A DNA stretch of 64,000 nucleotides, taken from Trifolium pratense (taxonomy: Eukaryota; Streptophyta; Magnoliopsida; Fabales; Fabaceae). Below, one piece after another: positions 9,980 to 22,561 of this stretch. The stretch's first letter is position 1. Each line of letters begins with the position of its first letter. The stretch spans positions 32,884,635 to 32,948,634 of the forward strand of contig NC_060063.1 of assembly GCF_020283565.1 (NCBI RefSeq), written 5' to 3'. The translations under genes and the position numbers were made by a program. Under the pieces are notes generated by a model. The model worked only from the letters and a program-made list of their open reading frames with translations. It was not told the origin of the DNA and did no database searches.

Positions 9980-12736
9980 ATGAGAGTTAGAGAGAGAGGG
10001 AGGAGCGCCGCCCCTAGGGCTCATCTAGGGCGGCCGTTTCGGTCACCGCCTTCACCGGAAGCAAGGCATATACGGGGGGGAGAATTGGTAGATAGCGGGG
10101 ATTGGACTGAGGTGAGTTATCGACGTCAAAAAGAGCTCCGAAAGGCAGATAGAGGGAACAGCAGATTTAAGCATAACACGTTCAATAAAAAACGAGCGAC
10201 TTCCTTGTCTGGTTTTCATACTTTTCACGATGACAGATCTTGTTTCAATAATCATGTGCGCGATCACTATTCTGGTAGGAGTGTCCAATCGCGTTACAAC
10301 AAAGACAGAAGTCGTGCTCGCCGGCGATCAAGGAGTACCCATCGGCGGCGATCGTGTTCAAGGTTCTCAATTCGCGACCGACGTATGGCGGTGGGTTTGC
10401 ACTCAGGATGGTGGCAGAACAAGGGCGAACGGAGCAGGAATGAATCTCTTGATCGATGGCAGAAGAAGGATTACGAGCGCAGGTATGATGAAAATCAGTT
10501 TCAGCAAGGCGTGAGGGAGAAGCATGATCTTAATTGGGCTTGTATGGAGAAGCAGGTAGATTTAGGCCATGGCAGTGGGAAGGAAAATTATGGGAGAGGA
10601 GGTTATGATAATTTGGGAACGGAGCTCAAACGGTATGTTTCGTTTTATTTTACTAATTTCCCGTATCAATTATCAAACTTTTATCTTCGGAAGGGTTTCG
10701 AAGTATGTGTTATGTTGGAGGATGTTTTTGTCCCCAAAAAGAGAAACAAACGTGGGCAACCTTTTGGCTTTGTTAAATTCTCTAACGTGAGGGACGTCTC
10801 TAAGTTGTTAAGTGCTCTAAATAATGTTCACTTCGGCCATTACTGCGTTCGTGCCAGAGTAGCTAGTTTTGACCGTAATGAAAGGACCGCGGGCCAGAGA
10901 TTGGAGAAGGAGAGGCCTGTTTTGACGAAGGGTAATGTTAAGTCAGCCATGACTAAGAGCATCATTATTGACCCGCGAATAGCGACTTTATATGGAAATG
11001 ATGGTAGCCATGAACCAGGAGTCGTTAAGGATAATGTTCTTGTTAAGGGAGGTTCGGGAGACCCGGGAGCTGTTCGGGTGGGTCATATCGAGGTCCCTTT
11101 AGGCGCACGTAAGGAAATAGTGGCGCGTAATATTGGCCAGGCGAAGGAGGGAGGGCCTACTTCTAGCACCTTGACTTTGCCGGAAGCAGCAAGTAAGAAA
11201 AAGAACAGTCAAATTATGATGCGGAGTTATAGTACTGAGGCTGATGACGTGTCATGGGCGCAAAATGGAATAGTGGCGACTATAATCGATGGTGAGGCGG
11301 TCCCAATCGTGCAGAGTAGAATTATGGACGCAGGTTTTAATGATGTGGTCCTCATTCCTATGGGGGCCGACAAGGTTTTTGTTCGAAGTGTGACAGGAGT
11401 TGACGCTATGGTTGTTGTCAACAATGCTAAAGAGTTTTTCCAGCTTATTTTTTCGCATTGGACGAGGTGGGACAATCTTGCACAGCCCTACAGACGAGGT
11501 GCTTGGGTTAGATTGTATGGCATCCCGCTGCAAGCCTGGAATGTGAATTTCTTCAAGTTATGCGTCGTTGAATGTGGTAGGTTCTTACGCTTGGACAACT
11601 GCTCTGTAGAAAAGGAACGACTTGATTTTGCCCGTATTTTGATAGCTACGACTGAACTGGAGAGTGTCAATAAAGTTGAGACTGTTTTGGTGGATGGTAC
11701 TCAGGTCGAAGTTAGAATTGTGGAGGAATGGGGTTTTAATCTTGGGGAGGATTCATGCCTTTTCAGGGATGATGGCGAATCGGAGACGTCCCAAAAGGAT
11801 CATGCAGAGCGACAGGATGACCTGGAAGTTCGACACCATGTAGACACTATGGTCGAGAATTTCGCGAAAGGTATGGAGGAAGAAGATGATATCGGGTCCC
11901 AGGAGAATCTTAAACTATCCAATATCCGTGTAGATGAGGAGAGTGAGAATAAGGATGTTGGAGTGATAGGTGATAATCCACCTGCTTTGGGTGAGGAGTA
12001 CCTGGATTGGAATACCAGCCGTGCCTCTGAGATAGGAGATTCTCCTCTTTCAACGGATAGACAAGGTAGCGTATCTATTTGCTCGCCAGCTGACGGTGGT
12101 GTGAGCCATGTTGGTGTAGAAGGGCGTGTTGAGCCACCTTTTACTCAAAACCGTGCTAAACGAGGAAATTCCTGCCCACCAGGTGCGAAGGGTTCTATGT
12201 TATCGGGGCCTTGGAGTCTGGAATGGTTGAATGATATTAATCAAGGGGATGCCGGGGTGATTTTCTCTGCTAGGAAGCGATCCCGTAAAGGAGATCGTAA
12301 TGGTGGGAGTCTTAAGAAGAGAGGTCAGGAGGAATCCATAAGGATAAAAGGAGGAGGTGTCTTTCGGCACACGCTTTCTAGCATTAAAAAAGTAGCAAGA
12401 ATGCCGAGTAATGATCGCACTGAAGTTTTAAAAGTTATGAAAAAGAATGAGCGACACCATAGAAACGAAGTAGGGACACCCCGAGTTTGCGGTGTGAGTC
12501 ACCAAGCTTCCTCTACTGTGTCGTCATCATCAGCTTCTGCCAACAATGACTGGAAACATTGGGTGGTTATGCAAGGCAGTGAGAAGGTGGTTGTGGACGA
12601 TGTCAGAGAGGTAGGGAAAACTATAGGAGTGCAGCTTAAAGGTGCTTCTGAGAACATGTTTAGTGTGCTCGCTCGGAAGGGTACAACAAAGCAGACGGCG
12701 TCGGGGCAGACGCAGGGAGGGGGGAGTGTTCGATGA
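9980..12736 (+). CDS. LINE ORF1 protein (RNA-binding, RRM plus DUF4283)
   Basis: This 918-residue protein should be the RNA-binding partner that packages LINE RNA. The N-terminal 150 residues are rich in Arg and Ser, including a run around SRARRRSRSTHRRR. An RRM-like region follows at about 215-305, where the RNP1-like segment GQPFGFVKF is visible. A DUF4283-like region with RRGAWVRLYGIPLQAWN is near 505-610. The C-terminal third is acidic, then basic, and looks disordered. No CCHC zinc knuckle was seen. The stop codon overlaps the ORF2 start in an ATGA (12733-12736), suggesting coupled or reinitiating translation. The start at 9980 is the first ATG after a 47-base leader. Confidence 0.85.
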   Translation: MRVRERGRSAAPRAHLGRPFRSPPSPEARHIRGGELVDSGDWTEVSYRRQKELRKADRGNSRFKHNTFNKKRATSLSGFHTFHDDRSCFNNHVRDHYSGRSVQSRYNKDRSRARRRSRSTHRRRSCSRFSIRDRRMAVGLHSGWWQNKGERSRNESLDRWQKKDYERRYDENQFQQGVREKHDLNWACMEKQVDLGHGSGKENYGRGGYDNLGTELKRYVSFYFTNFPYQLSNFYLRKGFEVCVMLEDVFVPKKRNKRGQPFGFVKFSNVRDVSKLLSALNNVHFGHYCVRARVASFDRNERTAGQRLEKERPVLTKGNVKSAMTKSIIIDPRIATLYGNDGSHEPGVVKDNVLVKGGSGDPGAVRVGHIEVPLGARKEIVARNIGQAKEGGPTSSTLTLPEAASKKKNSQIMMRSYSTEADDVSWAQNGIVATIIDGEAVPIVQSRIMDAGFNDVVLIPMGADKVFVRSVTGVDAMVVVNNAKEFFQLIFSHWTRWDNLAQPYRRGAWVRLYGIPLQAWNVNFFKLCVVECGRFLRLDNCSVEKERLDFARILIATTELESVNKVETVLVDGTQVEVRIVEEWGFNLGEDSCLFRDDGESETSQKDHAERQDDLEVRHHVDTMVENFAKGMEEEDDIGSQENLKLSNIRVDEESENKDVGVIGDNPPALGEEYLDWNTSRASEIGDSPLSTDRQGSVSICSPADGGVSHVGVEGRVEPPFTQNRAKRGNSCPPGAKGSMLSGPWSLEWLNDINQGDAGVIFSARKRSRKGDRNGGSLKKRGQEESIRIKGGGVFRHTLSSIKKVARMPSNDRTEVLKVMKKNERHHRNEVGTPRVCGVSHQASSTVSSSSASANNDWKHWVVMQGSEKVVVDDVREVGKTIGVQLKGASENMFSVLARKGTTKQTASGQTQGGGSVR

Positions 12737-15246
12737 AGGTTGTTTCTTGGAATATTAGGGGTTTGGGGGGGCTAGCTAAGAGGCAGGAGGTTCGTAAGTT
12801 GGTGGGGCATCAGCATCCCCTCTTGTTGTGTCTACAGGAGACTAAGTTGCAATCTTGTGACGATGTTATTTGCTCGACTCTTTGGGGTAACTCTCCTCAC
12901 GTGTTTTCCTTCCGTCCCTCGGTGGGCGCGTCGGGGGGTCTGTTAACTTTGTGGGATTCTTCTGAGGTGGAGGTGTGGTCGTCTGAGAGCTATGAGAATG
13001 TTTTATGGTGTCATGGCAGGTTTGTTAGGTCGAGTGAGGAGTTTTATTTGGCAAATGTGTATGCGCCTTGCGACTCCGGGGCAAAACAGGTTTTATGGAA
13101 CTCGCTTTCGATAAAAATTCAAGCGTTGGGGAGGTCTAGAGTGTGCGTTTGTGGCGATTTTAATGCTATTCGGAGCGTTGATGAACGTCGTTCGGTTAGA
13201 GACGGGTATCGTTCCTCGGATCATATTCACTTTAATCGCTTTATTGATGAGAATTCTTTGATTGATTTACCGCTGTGTGGCCGAAAGTTCACTTGGTTCA
13301 AAGGGGATGGGCGTTCTATGAGTCGTTTGGATAGATTCTTGTTGTCTAGAGAGTGGAGCTTGACTTGGCCTAATTGTACACAAGTAGCTCGGATGAGAGG
13401 GTTATCTGATCATTGCCCCTTAGTTCTGGCAGCGGATGAGGAGGATTGGGGACCCCGTCCCTCGAGGATGCTGAAGTGTTGGAAAGACGTTCCTGGGTAC
13501 AACCTGTTTGTGCGTGAAAAGTGGAATTCTTTCCAGCTTGATGGTTGGGGAGGTTTTGTGCTTAAAGAAAAGCTTAAAGGGATTAAGACGGCATTAAAGG
13601 ATTGGCATACGGCTCACACTCAGAATTTACCTAGTCGGATTGAGTCTCTTAAGGACCGACTTGCAGTGCTTGATGAAAAGGGGGGAGAGGAGGTTTTAAC
13701 TGAGTCTGAGCTAGCGGAGTTTTATGGGGTTTCATCGGATATTCATTCGCTTTCCCGATTGAATGCTAGTATTTGTTGGCAGCAGTCTCGCTCGCGATGG
13801 CTCAAAGAAGGGGATGCCAACACCAAGTATTTTCACTCAGTCCTTGCGAGTAGACGGAGGGGTAACGCTATTTCGACTTTGCAAGTGGACAGTACAGTTG
13901 TGGAGGGTGTGGCTCCTATTAGGCACGCGGTTGTTTCTCACTTTGCGTCTCACTTTAAGGCAGTCAATGTGGACCGACCTGGGTTAGATAATCTTATTTT
14001 TAATTGGTTGCAGTCGACAAAGGCGAGTAGTCTGGTCAAGCCTTTCTCTTTGGACGAGGTTAAGAGGGCTGTGTGGGATTGTGATAGTTACAAAAGCCCG
14101 GGCCCAGATGGGATTAATTTTGGCTTCATTAAGGATTTTTGGGCCGAAATGCAAGATGACGTTATGCGCTTTATTTTGGAGTTTCACCGTAATGGTAGGC
14201 TGACTAAGGGTCTAAATGCCACGTTTATTGCTCTGATTCCTAAAGTTGATAGTCCTCAAAGGTTGAATGACTTCCGGCCTATATCGCTTGTGGGCAGCCT
14301 TTATAAAATTTTGGCAAAGGTGTTAGCGAACCGGTTGCGTCTCGTGATGGGCAGTGTGATTTCTGCTTCTCAGACGGCATTTGTTAAGGGCCGACAGATT
14401 CTTGACGGCATCCTTATCGCGAATGAGGTTGTGGATGAGGCCCGCAAGTCTAAGAAGGAGTTGCTTCTCTTTAAAGTCGATTTTGAGAAGGCATATGATT
14501 CTGTTGATTGGGGTTATTTGGACGCTGTTATGGGGAGAATGGGCTTCCCGACCCTTTGGAGGAAGTGGATAAAAGAGTGTGTGTGTACAGCTACTGCTTC
14601 TGTTCTAGTCAATGGTAGTCCAACTGATGAGTTTCCTCTCGAGAGGGGCTTAAGACAGGGGGATCCGTTGTCCCCTTTTCTTTTCCTGATGGCTGCGGAG
14701 GGTTTACATGTGTTGATGGAGGCCATGGTGGAGCGTGATTTGTTTACGGGGTATAGTGTTGGCGAGATAGCTCCAGTTTCGGTGTCGCATCTACAGTTCG
14801 CCGGCGATACGTTATTGATGGGGACTAAGTGTTGGGCGAATGTTCGTGCTTTGTGGGCTGTCCTTGTGCTATTCGAGTCTATGTCGGGTTTGCGTGTTAA
14901 CTTTCACAAAAGCCTGCTGGTTGGGGTTAATATCTCTGATTCTTGGTTAGGTGAGGCGGCGTCAGCTCTGTGTTGTAAAGTGGGAAAAATTCCTTTCCTT
15001 TATTTAGGCCTTCCTATTGGGGGTGATCTGAGGCGCTTAGGTTTTTGGGAACCGGTTTTGGACCGTTTAAAGAATCGTTTAGCGGGATGGATGAGTCGTT
15101 TTCTCTCTTTTGATGGTCGTCTAGTTCTGCTTAAATCTGTGTTGACCTCTCTGCCTGTCTATGCTCTTTCCTTCTTTAAGGCTCCCTCAGGTACTATCTC
15201 TTCTATTGAATCTATTTTGAATAAATTTTTTTTGGGGGGGAAGTGA
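12733..15246 (+). CDS. LINE ORF2, endonuclease and reverse transcriptase part
   Basis: The 837 residues begin with an APE-type endonuclease. VSWNIRGLGG, QETKL, NVYAPCD, GDFNAI and LSDHCP mark its conserved blocks (residues 1-235). A non-LTR reverse transcriptase follows from about 430, with SPGPDGINFGF, NDFRPISLVGSLYK, FVKGRQILDGILIANE, KVDFEKAYDSV and GLRQGDPLSPFLF. The catalytic motif expected as FADD reads FAGD at residues 689-692 (GGC at 14803-14805), so the second metal-binding Asp of this copy is lost. The frame ends at a TGA just after a T8G7 run (15226-15240). One T fewer would restore the frame into the next segment, and the related copy at 48 kb has seven T. Confidence 0.9.
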   Translation: MKVVSWNIRGLGGLAKRQEVRKLVGHQHPLLLCLQETKLQSCDDVICSTLWGNSPHVFSFRPSVGASGGLLTLWDSSEVEVWSSESYENVLWCHGRFVRSSEEFYLANVYAPCDSGAKQVLWNSLSIKIQALGRSRVCVCGDFNAIRSVDERRSVRDGYRSSDHIHFNRFIDENSLIDLPLCGRKFTWFKGDGRSMSRLDRFLLSREWSLTWPNCTQVARMRGLSDHCPLVLAADEEDWGPRPSRMLKCWKDVPGYNLFVREKWNSFQLDGWGGFVLKEKLKGIKTALKDWHTAHTQNLPSRIESLKDRLAVLDEKGGEEVLTESELAEFYGVSSDIHSLSRLNASICWQQSRSRWLKEGDANTKYFHSVLASRRRGNAISTLQVDSTVVEGVAPIRHAVVSHFASHFKAVNVDRPGLDNLIFNWLQSTKASSLVKPFSLDEVKRAVWDCDSYKSPGPDGINFGFIKDFWAEMQDDVMRFILEFHRNGRLTKGLNATFIALIPKVDSPQRLNDFRPISLVGSLYKILAKVLANRLRLVMGSVISASQTAFVKGRQILDGILIANEVVDEARKSKKELLLFKVDFEKAYDSVDWGYLDAVMGRMGFPTLWRKWIKECVCTATASVLVNGSPTDEFPLERGLRQGDPLSPFLFLMAAEGLHVLMEAMVERDLFTGYSVGEIAPVSVSHLQFAGDTLLMGTKCWANVRALWAVLVLFESMSGLRVNFHKSLLVGVNISDSWLGEAASALCCKVGKIPFLYLGLPIGGDLRRLGFWEPVLDRLKNRLAGWMSRFLSFDGRLVLLKSVLTSLPVYALSFFKAPSGTISSIESILNKFFLGGK

Positions 15247-16423
15247 GGACCTTAGGAAAATATCTTGGATTAGTTGGAAAACTATATGCTTACGTAAGGA
15301 GCATGGGGGTTTGGGGGTGAGGCAGCTGAGAGAGTTTAATCTTGCCCTGTTAGGCAAATGGTGTTGGAGGATGCTAGTGGATCGAGAGGGTTTGTGGTTT
15401 CAAGTGTTGGCAGGCCGTTACGGGGTTGAGCGAGGCAGGCTGTGTGAGGGTGGAGCGCGTGGGTCTACATGGTGGAGGGAGATGGCGCGTATTCGGGATG
15501 GCGGAGGAGAGCTAGGGGGAGGGTGGTTCAGAGAGCATGTTTCGAGAAAGGTGGGGGATGGGTCCGACACTTTTTTCTGGACCGATCCCTGGGTGGATGG
15601 AACCTCGTTGCAGGAGCGGTTTGGGCGGTTGTATGACTTGGCAGAAAACAAATCGGCTTTAGTGGCTGAGATGTTTATGCAGGGTTGGGGGATTGGAGGA
15701 GCGGCGTGGGTGTGGCGGCGTCAGTTGAGGGCGTGGGAGGAGGAGTTGCTGGGGGAGTGTCAGTCTTTACTTCTTACCCTCTTTTTGCAGGACCATGTTC
15801 CAGATAGGTGGGAGTGGCAGTCTGACCTGTATGACGTTTATACTGTTCGGGGTGCATATCAGCTGTTGACGACACAGGATGCAGTTACCTTGGATGATGC
15901 GTCAAGTCTTATTTGGCACCGTCAGGTTCCTTTGAAGGTTTCCATCTGCGCCTGGCGACTCTTGCGGGACAGGTTACCTACCAAAGCAAACCTGGTTACT
16001 CGAGGGGTTTTATCTGAGGCGGCCCATCATTGTGTTTCTGGATGCGGAGAGGTTGAGACGGCTCAGCACCTGTTCCTTTCTTGCAATACCTTTGGTGTTC
16101 TTTGGTCTCTTGTTAGCTCCTGGATTGGCTCTTCTTTGGTGACAGCTCAGACTATTCCCGATCATTTTGTTCAGTTTACATACTCAGCAGGTGGTCTTCG
16201 AGCACGACGTTCTTTCCTGCAGCTTATATGGCTGGCTTGTGTGTGGGTTATGTGGACCGAAAGAAATTCCAGTTTATTCAGAGGCTCAGCAAACACAGTG
16301 CATCATATGTTGGACAAGATCAAGACTTTTTCTTTTAGGTGGTTGAAAGCGACGAGTAATACTTTAGCTTTGAATTGCCATAGTTGGTGGTCTAGTCCTA
16401 TGCTTTGTTTGGGCTTTGTATAG
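15247..16423 (+). pseudogene. LINE ORF2 3' segment, out of frame (zf-RVT region)
   Basis: This continuation of ORF2 is displaced by one base; an open stretch runs from 15311 to 16423. It has the WCWRML and SDTFFWTDPWVDG blocks usual after plant LINE reverse transcriptases. A zf-RVT domain follows, with IWHRQVPLKVSICAWRLL, LPTKANLVTRG and a Cys/His cluster CVSGCGEVETAQHLFLSC. The last residues (CHSWWSSPMLCLGFV) match the end of the truncated copy at 47200-48363. The 3' untranslated part (16424-16542) ends in an A-tract. Without frame correction it would not be made as part of ORF2. Confidence 0.85.
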
Positions 16424-16737
16424 TTTCTTTTGGTCCTTGTATTTTGACTTTTTTGTAACTTTACTTAGTCTTCCTTGGTACGTCTTGTGCTGAGTAGACT
16501 TTTGTTTATATAAATATCTCATTTTGGCTTGTTCAAAAAAAAAAGAAGAAAATACTAATTTCTCATATTTCTTAATGATTGCATAAGCCAATAAAAGATT
16601 ATATAGAGATTACCATTTCATTCTATTATGGGCTTGACAATTAGTTAGTTGGACCTATAGATCATGACATGAGATTTAAGATGGAATTCATGCCCAAAAA
16701 CGATGACATCAAAGACTCGTCTATTGATGTCAGTTTT

Positions 16738-17179
16738 GATGTTTTTTCTCCCAACCCCCCTCAATTCTTTTCTACCCCCTGAATTTCTGTTTTTGCCCTC
16801 GGGGGGTACTGCGGGTTATACGAACCGAAATAAGCTGACATGCTGATAAATTTCGGTAACCACTTACCGAAATCTGGGACATTTAAGTTCGCAGGTACCG
16901 AAACAATTATTTCGGTAAAATTCTACCGAAAATGGCCTAATTCCAGCGACCAACGTACCGAAATCTAGGACATTTCGGTTCGCAGATACCGAACAAGCTG
17001 ACGTTCGTTTTTTGTGTACCGAAAACGCTAATGTTCGGTTTGCAGTTACCGAAATGGTCTAATATTTGGCTTCGGTGAATACGAACCGAAATTTTTTGGC
17101 AAAAATATTTCAAACCGCAAGGGACAAACTTGAATTTTTGGGTAGAAAAGAATTGAGGGGGGTTGGGAGAGAAACTATC
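16738..17179. mobile_element. Mutator-like MITE with 9-bp TSD
   Basis: Terminal inverted repeats of about 40 bp are built on TCTCCCAACCCCCCTCAATT and its inverse. The 9-bp GTCAGTTTT flanks both sides (16729-16737 and 17180-17188). The interior is a set of short TTTCGGTA / TACCGAAA inverted motifs. Open frames overlapping it are incidental. Confidence 0.7.
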
Positions 17180-17374
17180 GTCAGTTTTGTTGTATCGAAA
17201 CAAGATTTGATTTCTATGTATAGTAAAATTGCAATAACAACAGTTTCAGCATTCCCAAAAGAGTACGAAATTCTAACTTTGTACAAGATAAAAGCAAAGA
17301 AATATCTAGCTACTAACATTATGAACAGTCTCAATAACGCAAACAGTTAAACAGTTAAGTGGTTCAACACTTTA

Positions 17375-17438
<64 letters not shown>
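17180..17438. other. Unassigned DNA ending in (TA)n
   Basis: About 200 bp without a recognisable feature is followed by about 60 bp of pure TA dinucleotide (17379-17438). Repeat unit E1 starts at the end of the TA run. Confidence 0.5.
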
Positions 17439-19545
<2,107 letters not shown>

Positions 19546-19547
<2 letters not shown>

Positions 19548-21258
19548 GGTTTTCTAACTTAGACCCTAGTTAGGTCTAAGTTAGCAAGGTGCACCTTTTG
19601 AGTTGGACAAAAATACCCATTTTTTTTTTTTGAAACAATAGAGCAACTGGGGCATGTATGTAATTTGCATCATAAAATAGCGCGCCCCCCCAAAATAGCG
19701 CGCCCCCCATGCAACAACAACAACTATTACATTTTTTAAATTTCTTCCAAATTTCGACCTCATTTTACGTGCGAATCGAACACCGATTTCAAAAACTAAT
19801 ACCGGAAACCTTTGTAAAATTGAAAAACGATCAAAATCCATATAAGGAACGTCGAGTTTCGTTGAGTATTGAGGGAGATCGAACCGGGTCAAAAACAGGG
19901 TCGCGCGACCCGTTTCTGCATAAAACGGGTGGGGGGGCGATGAACAGTGCGCGTCGCCCACGCCCACTCTCACCGGCGGCGCGTGGGGGCGCGTGCGGCT
20001 TCAGGGAGGCTCTATTTTTTTTTTATTTTTTCATAATAAAATAGTAGATAATATTCTGTAAATTTTGGTATATTGTATGAAATTTTTGGAGACCTGAAAC
20101 TATTTTTAGTTAATTAAATGAGTAAAAAGGTAATTAAAAATATTATAATTCCATAAAAAATTTCCAAAATTTTATGTAAAGTACTATGAATTATTTAGAA
20201 CCCTCTTGTGTACCTCACTCTCCCTAGTTCAAGTCATGAAATTATTTTCACAAATTCCGCTGATTATTTAAAACCATTTAACAAATAATAATAATAATTT
20301 CATAGATTTGTACTCTGAAACCAATTGTTTTTTTATTTGTTTCTAATAAAATATTAGATAATATTCCGGAACTTTTGGTATATTTTATGAAATTTTTGGA
20401 GACCTGAAACTATTTTTCGTTAATTAAATGAGATAAAACGGTAATTAAAAACTATTGTTTGCTTATGAAACCATTTAGCTGGAAGAATGGTTTCAGAGAG
20501 TTATACTGTGAAACCATTCTAGCAGTAAAATGGTTTCAGAAGCAAACAATTAAGAATCAACTCCCCTGAAACCATTCTATCAGTGAAATGGTTTCAAAGT
20601 ACAACGCTCTGAAACCATTGTACCAACTAAATGGTTTCAGAATGGTTTCAGAAGCAAACAATTAAGAAATTACTCACTGAAACCATTCTACCAGTAAAAT
20701 GGTTTAAGAGAGTTATACTGTGAAACCATTCTACCAGCTAAATGGTTTCACAGTATTATATAAAGATAATTAAAGGTAGTGAAAAATTGAGTTTTTTTTT
20801 TGTGTCCAAATCAAACGAACCAAGTCTCTATTTGTAGACAAAAAAAAATTATGAATTTTGGTATAAAAATAAAAAAATAAAAAATTAATTTACAACGAAA
20901 TAATTGAGTTTAAAGTATTAAATGAAAAAAAAACACGCCAACCACCCAGCAGTTGACACGTGTCCTGCTTTTTTAAAAATAAAATTTTCTCTCTCCAGGC
21001 GCAGATCTAATGTGGTGCACGCGCTGGCTTATCATGGAGCTGGATGATCTGGACTGTCTGATTGATCCGACAGCCATGATGAGATCATCTCTTGGCCGTC
21101 TGATGGAAATCAACGGTTTGTAACGGTGGTCCTACGGTAGGCGCGCGACACTGGATTAGCGCCAATATGTTTTTTTTATTTTTAATAAAGGGTATTTTTG
21201 TCCAACTCAAAAGGTGCACCTTGCTAATTTAGACCCAACTGGGTCTAAATTAGCAGCC

Positions 21259-21261
<3 letters not shown>
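19546..21261. mobile_element. Palindromic element D in a TA microsatellite
   Basis: It starts GGGGTTTTCTAACTTAGACC and ends CTAAATTAGCAGCCCCC, so it has the same family and orientation as element B. TA tracts lie at 19480-19545 and 21262-21323. The CTGAAACCATT palindrome array is present at 20465-20760. Unlike A and B, its left arm contains foreign GC-rich sequence (about 19622-20035, with two GCGCGCCCCCC runs), probably a later insertion. No gene is supported. Confidence 0.6.
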
Positions 21262-21326
<65 letters not shown>

Positions 21327-21437
21327 CCTAGATAGTTGTGGAATTGTCTATCTAAACCCTAATCCATAAACCAATGAAAACCTTCCATTTAGCCACATCA
21401 TCCACATACATCCATTTAATGTGGGGTACTAATTGTA

Positions 21438-21476
<39 letters not shown>

Positions 21477-21687
21477 GTTTTGGGTTATTATTCATTTTAA
21501 ATTTTTTTGTTCATTTTATTATTTTGTGTATTTTATTGTTTTTTTTTTCAAAAAAGTTAATGTTTTTGCTAATAATATTTTGTCTAATCTTTGTAAATAT
21601 AAGGAGTTGGTCGATTGTCAAGACTACTTTCTAATGTTAGTAAAAAAAAAAGATAAAATAAAATTTATTAATGGTTGTTATGCCCCG

Positions 21688-21912
21688 TGTTCTGGTAAAA
21701 AACAAGGGGGTTTATATTATTGATCAAATGGTGTGATTACACTCAGTTCAATCCCAACAACCCTGGGAGTTTAATAAGTCAGAATTCGATCAGAACATAG
21801 GGGGTTTGTATTATTCAAGATTGATAATGGATACAAGTATGATTAGAGGAAAAATTGATTGACTTTACAAGAATGAAAGAATTGTGTCTTTACAAGAATG
21901 AAAGTATGGTGA
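21688..21912 (-). mobile_element. Extra partial LTR copy from a tandem duplication
   Basis: This is the first 225 bp of the LTR (plus-strand order), repeated upstream of the full copy. It belongs to a direct duplication whose units are 21571-21912 and 21913-22256. Each unit holds about 117 bp of flanking E2 sequence, the CCCCG target site and the LTR start. The copies are almost identical, so the duplication is later than the insertion. Confidence 0.75.
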
Positions 21913-22561
21913 AATAATATTTTGTCTAATCTTTGTAAATATAAGGAGTTGGTCGATTGTCAAGACTACTTTCTAATGTTAGTAAAAAAAAAAAAGATAA
22001 AATAAAATTTATTAATGGTTGTTATGCCCCGTGTTCTGGTAAAAAACAAGGGGGTTTATATTATTGATCAAATGGTGTGATTACACTCAGTTCAATCCCA
22101 ACAACCCTGGGAGTTTAATAAGTCAGAATTCGATCAGAACATAGGGGGTTTGTATTATTCAAGATTGATAATGGATACAAGTATGATTAGAGGAAAAATT
22201 GATTGACTTTACAAGAATGAAAGAATTGTGTCTTTACAAGAATGAAAGTATGGTGATTTCTCAGAATGAGAGCCTCTCTAGAATCAGTAAAAAATCCCCT
22301 CTTCTTCTCTTGAAACAGACCCTCTTTATAGGCAAAAAATCTCTTCTTGCTTCTTAAGTAACTGCCTTGCTTGGAGAGGAATTCATGGGTAGTGGGCGGT
22401 TTCTTTTCCTTCTTCTCCAAGCTTCTTCCTTCTTCTCCAAGGCATGGTGGATCATCATGTGTTTTTCATGGTTGTTTTCACGCTTCTCCTTTAGATGCTC
22501 CCATTGGGCTTTCTTTGTATTGGGCCTTAACAAATCACCTTTTGGTCCATGGCCCGGTACA

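Larger units (their letters stand above)
9933..16542 (+). mobile_element. Full-length L1-type LINE retrotransposon
   Basis: The element spans about 6.6 kb from a short 5' leader to a 3' A-tract. It is flanked by a perfect 16-bp target duplication, AAGAAGAAAATACTAA, at 9917-9932 and 16543-16558. It carries ORF1 (9980-12736) and ORF2 (12733 to about 16423). The intact duplication and long open frames point to a recent insertion. Two lesions disable ORF2: a Gly in place of the second catalytic Asp, and a one-base frameshift near 15226. A 5'-truncated relative lies at 47050-48400 on the other strand. Confidence 0.92.
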
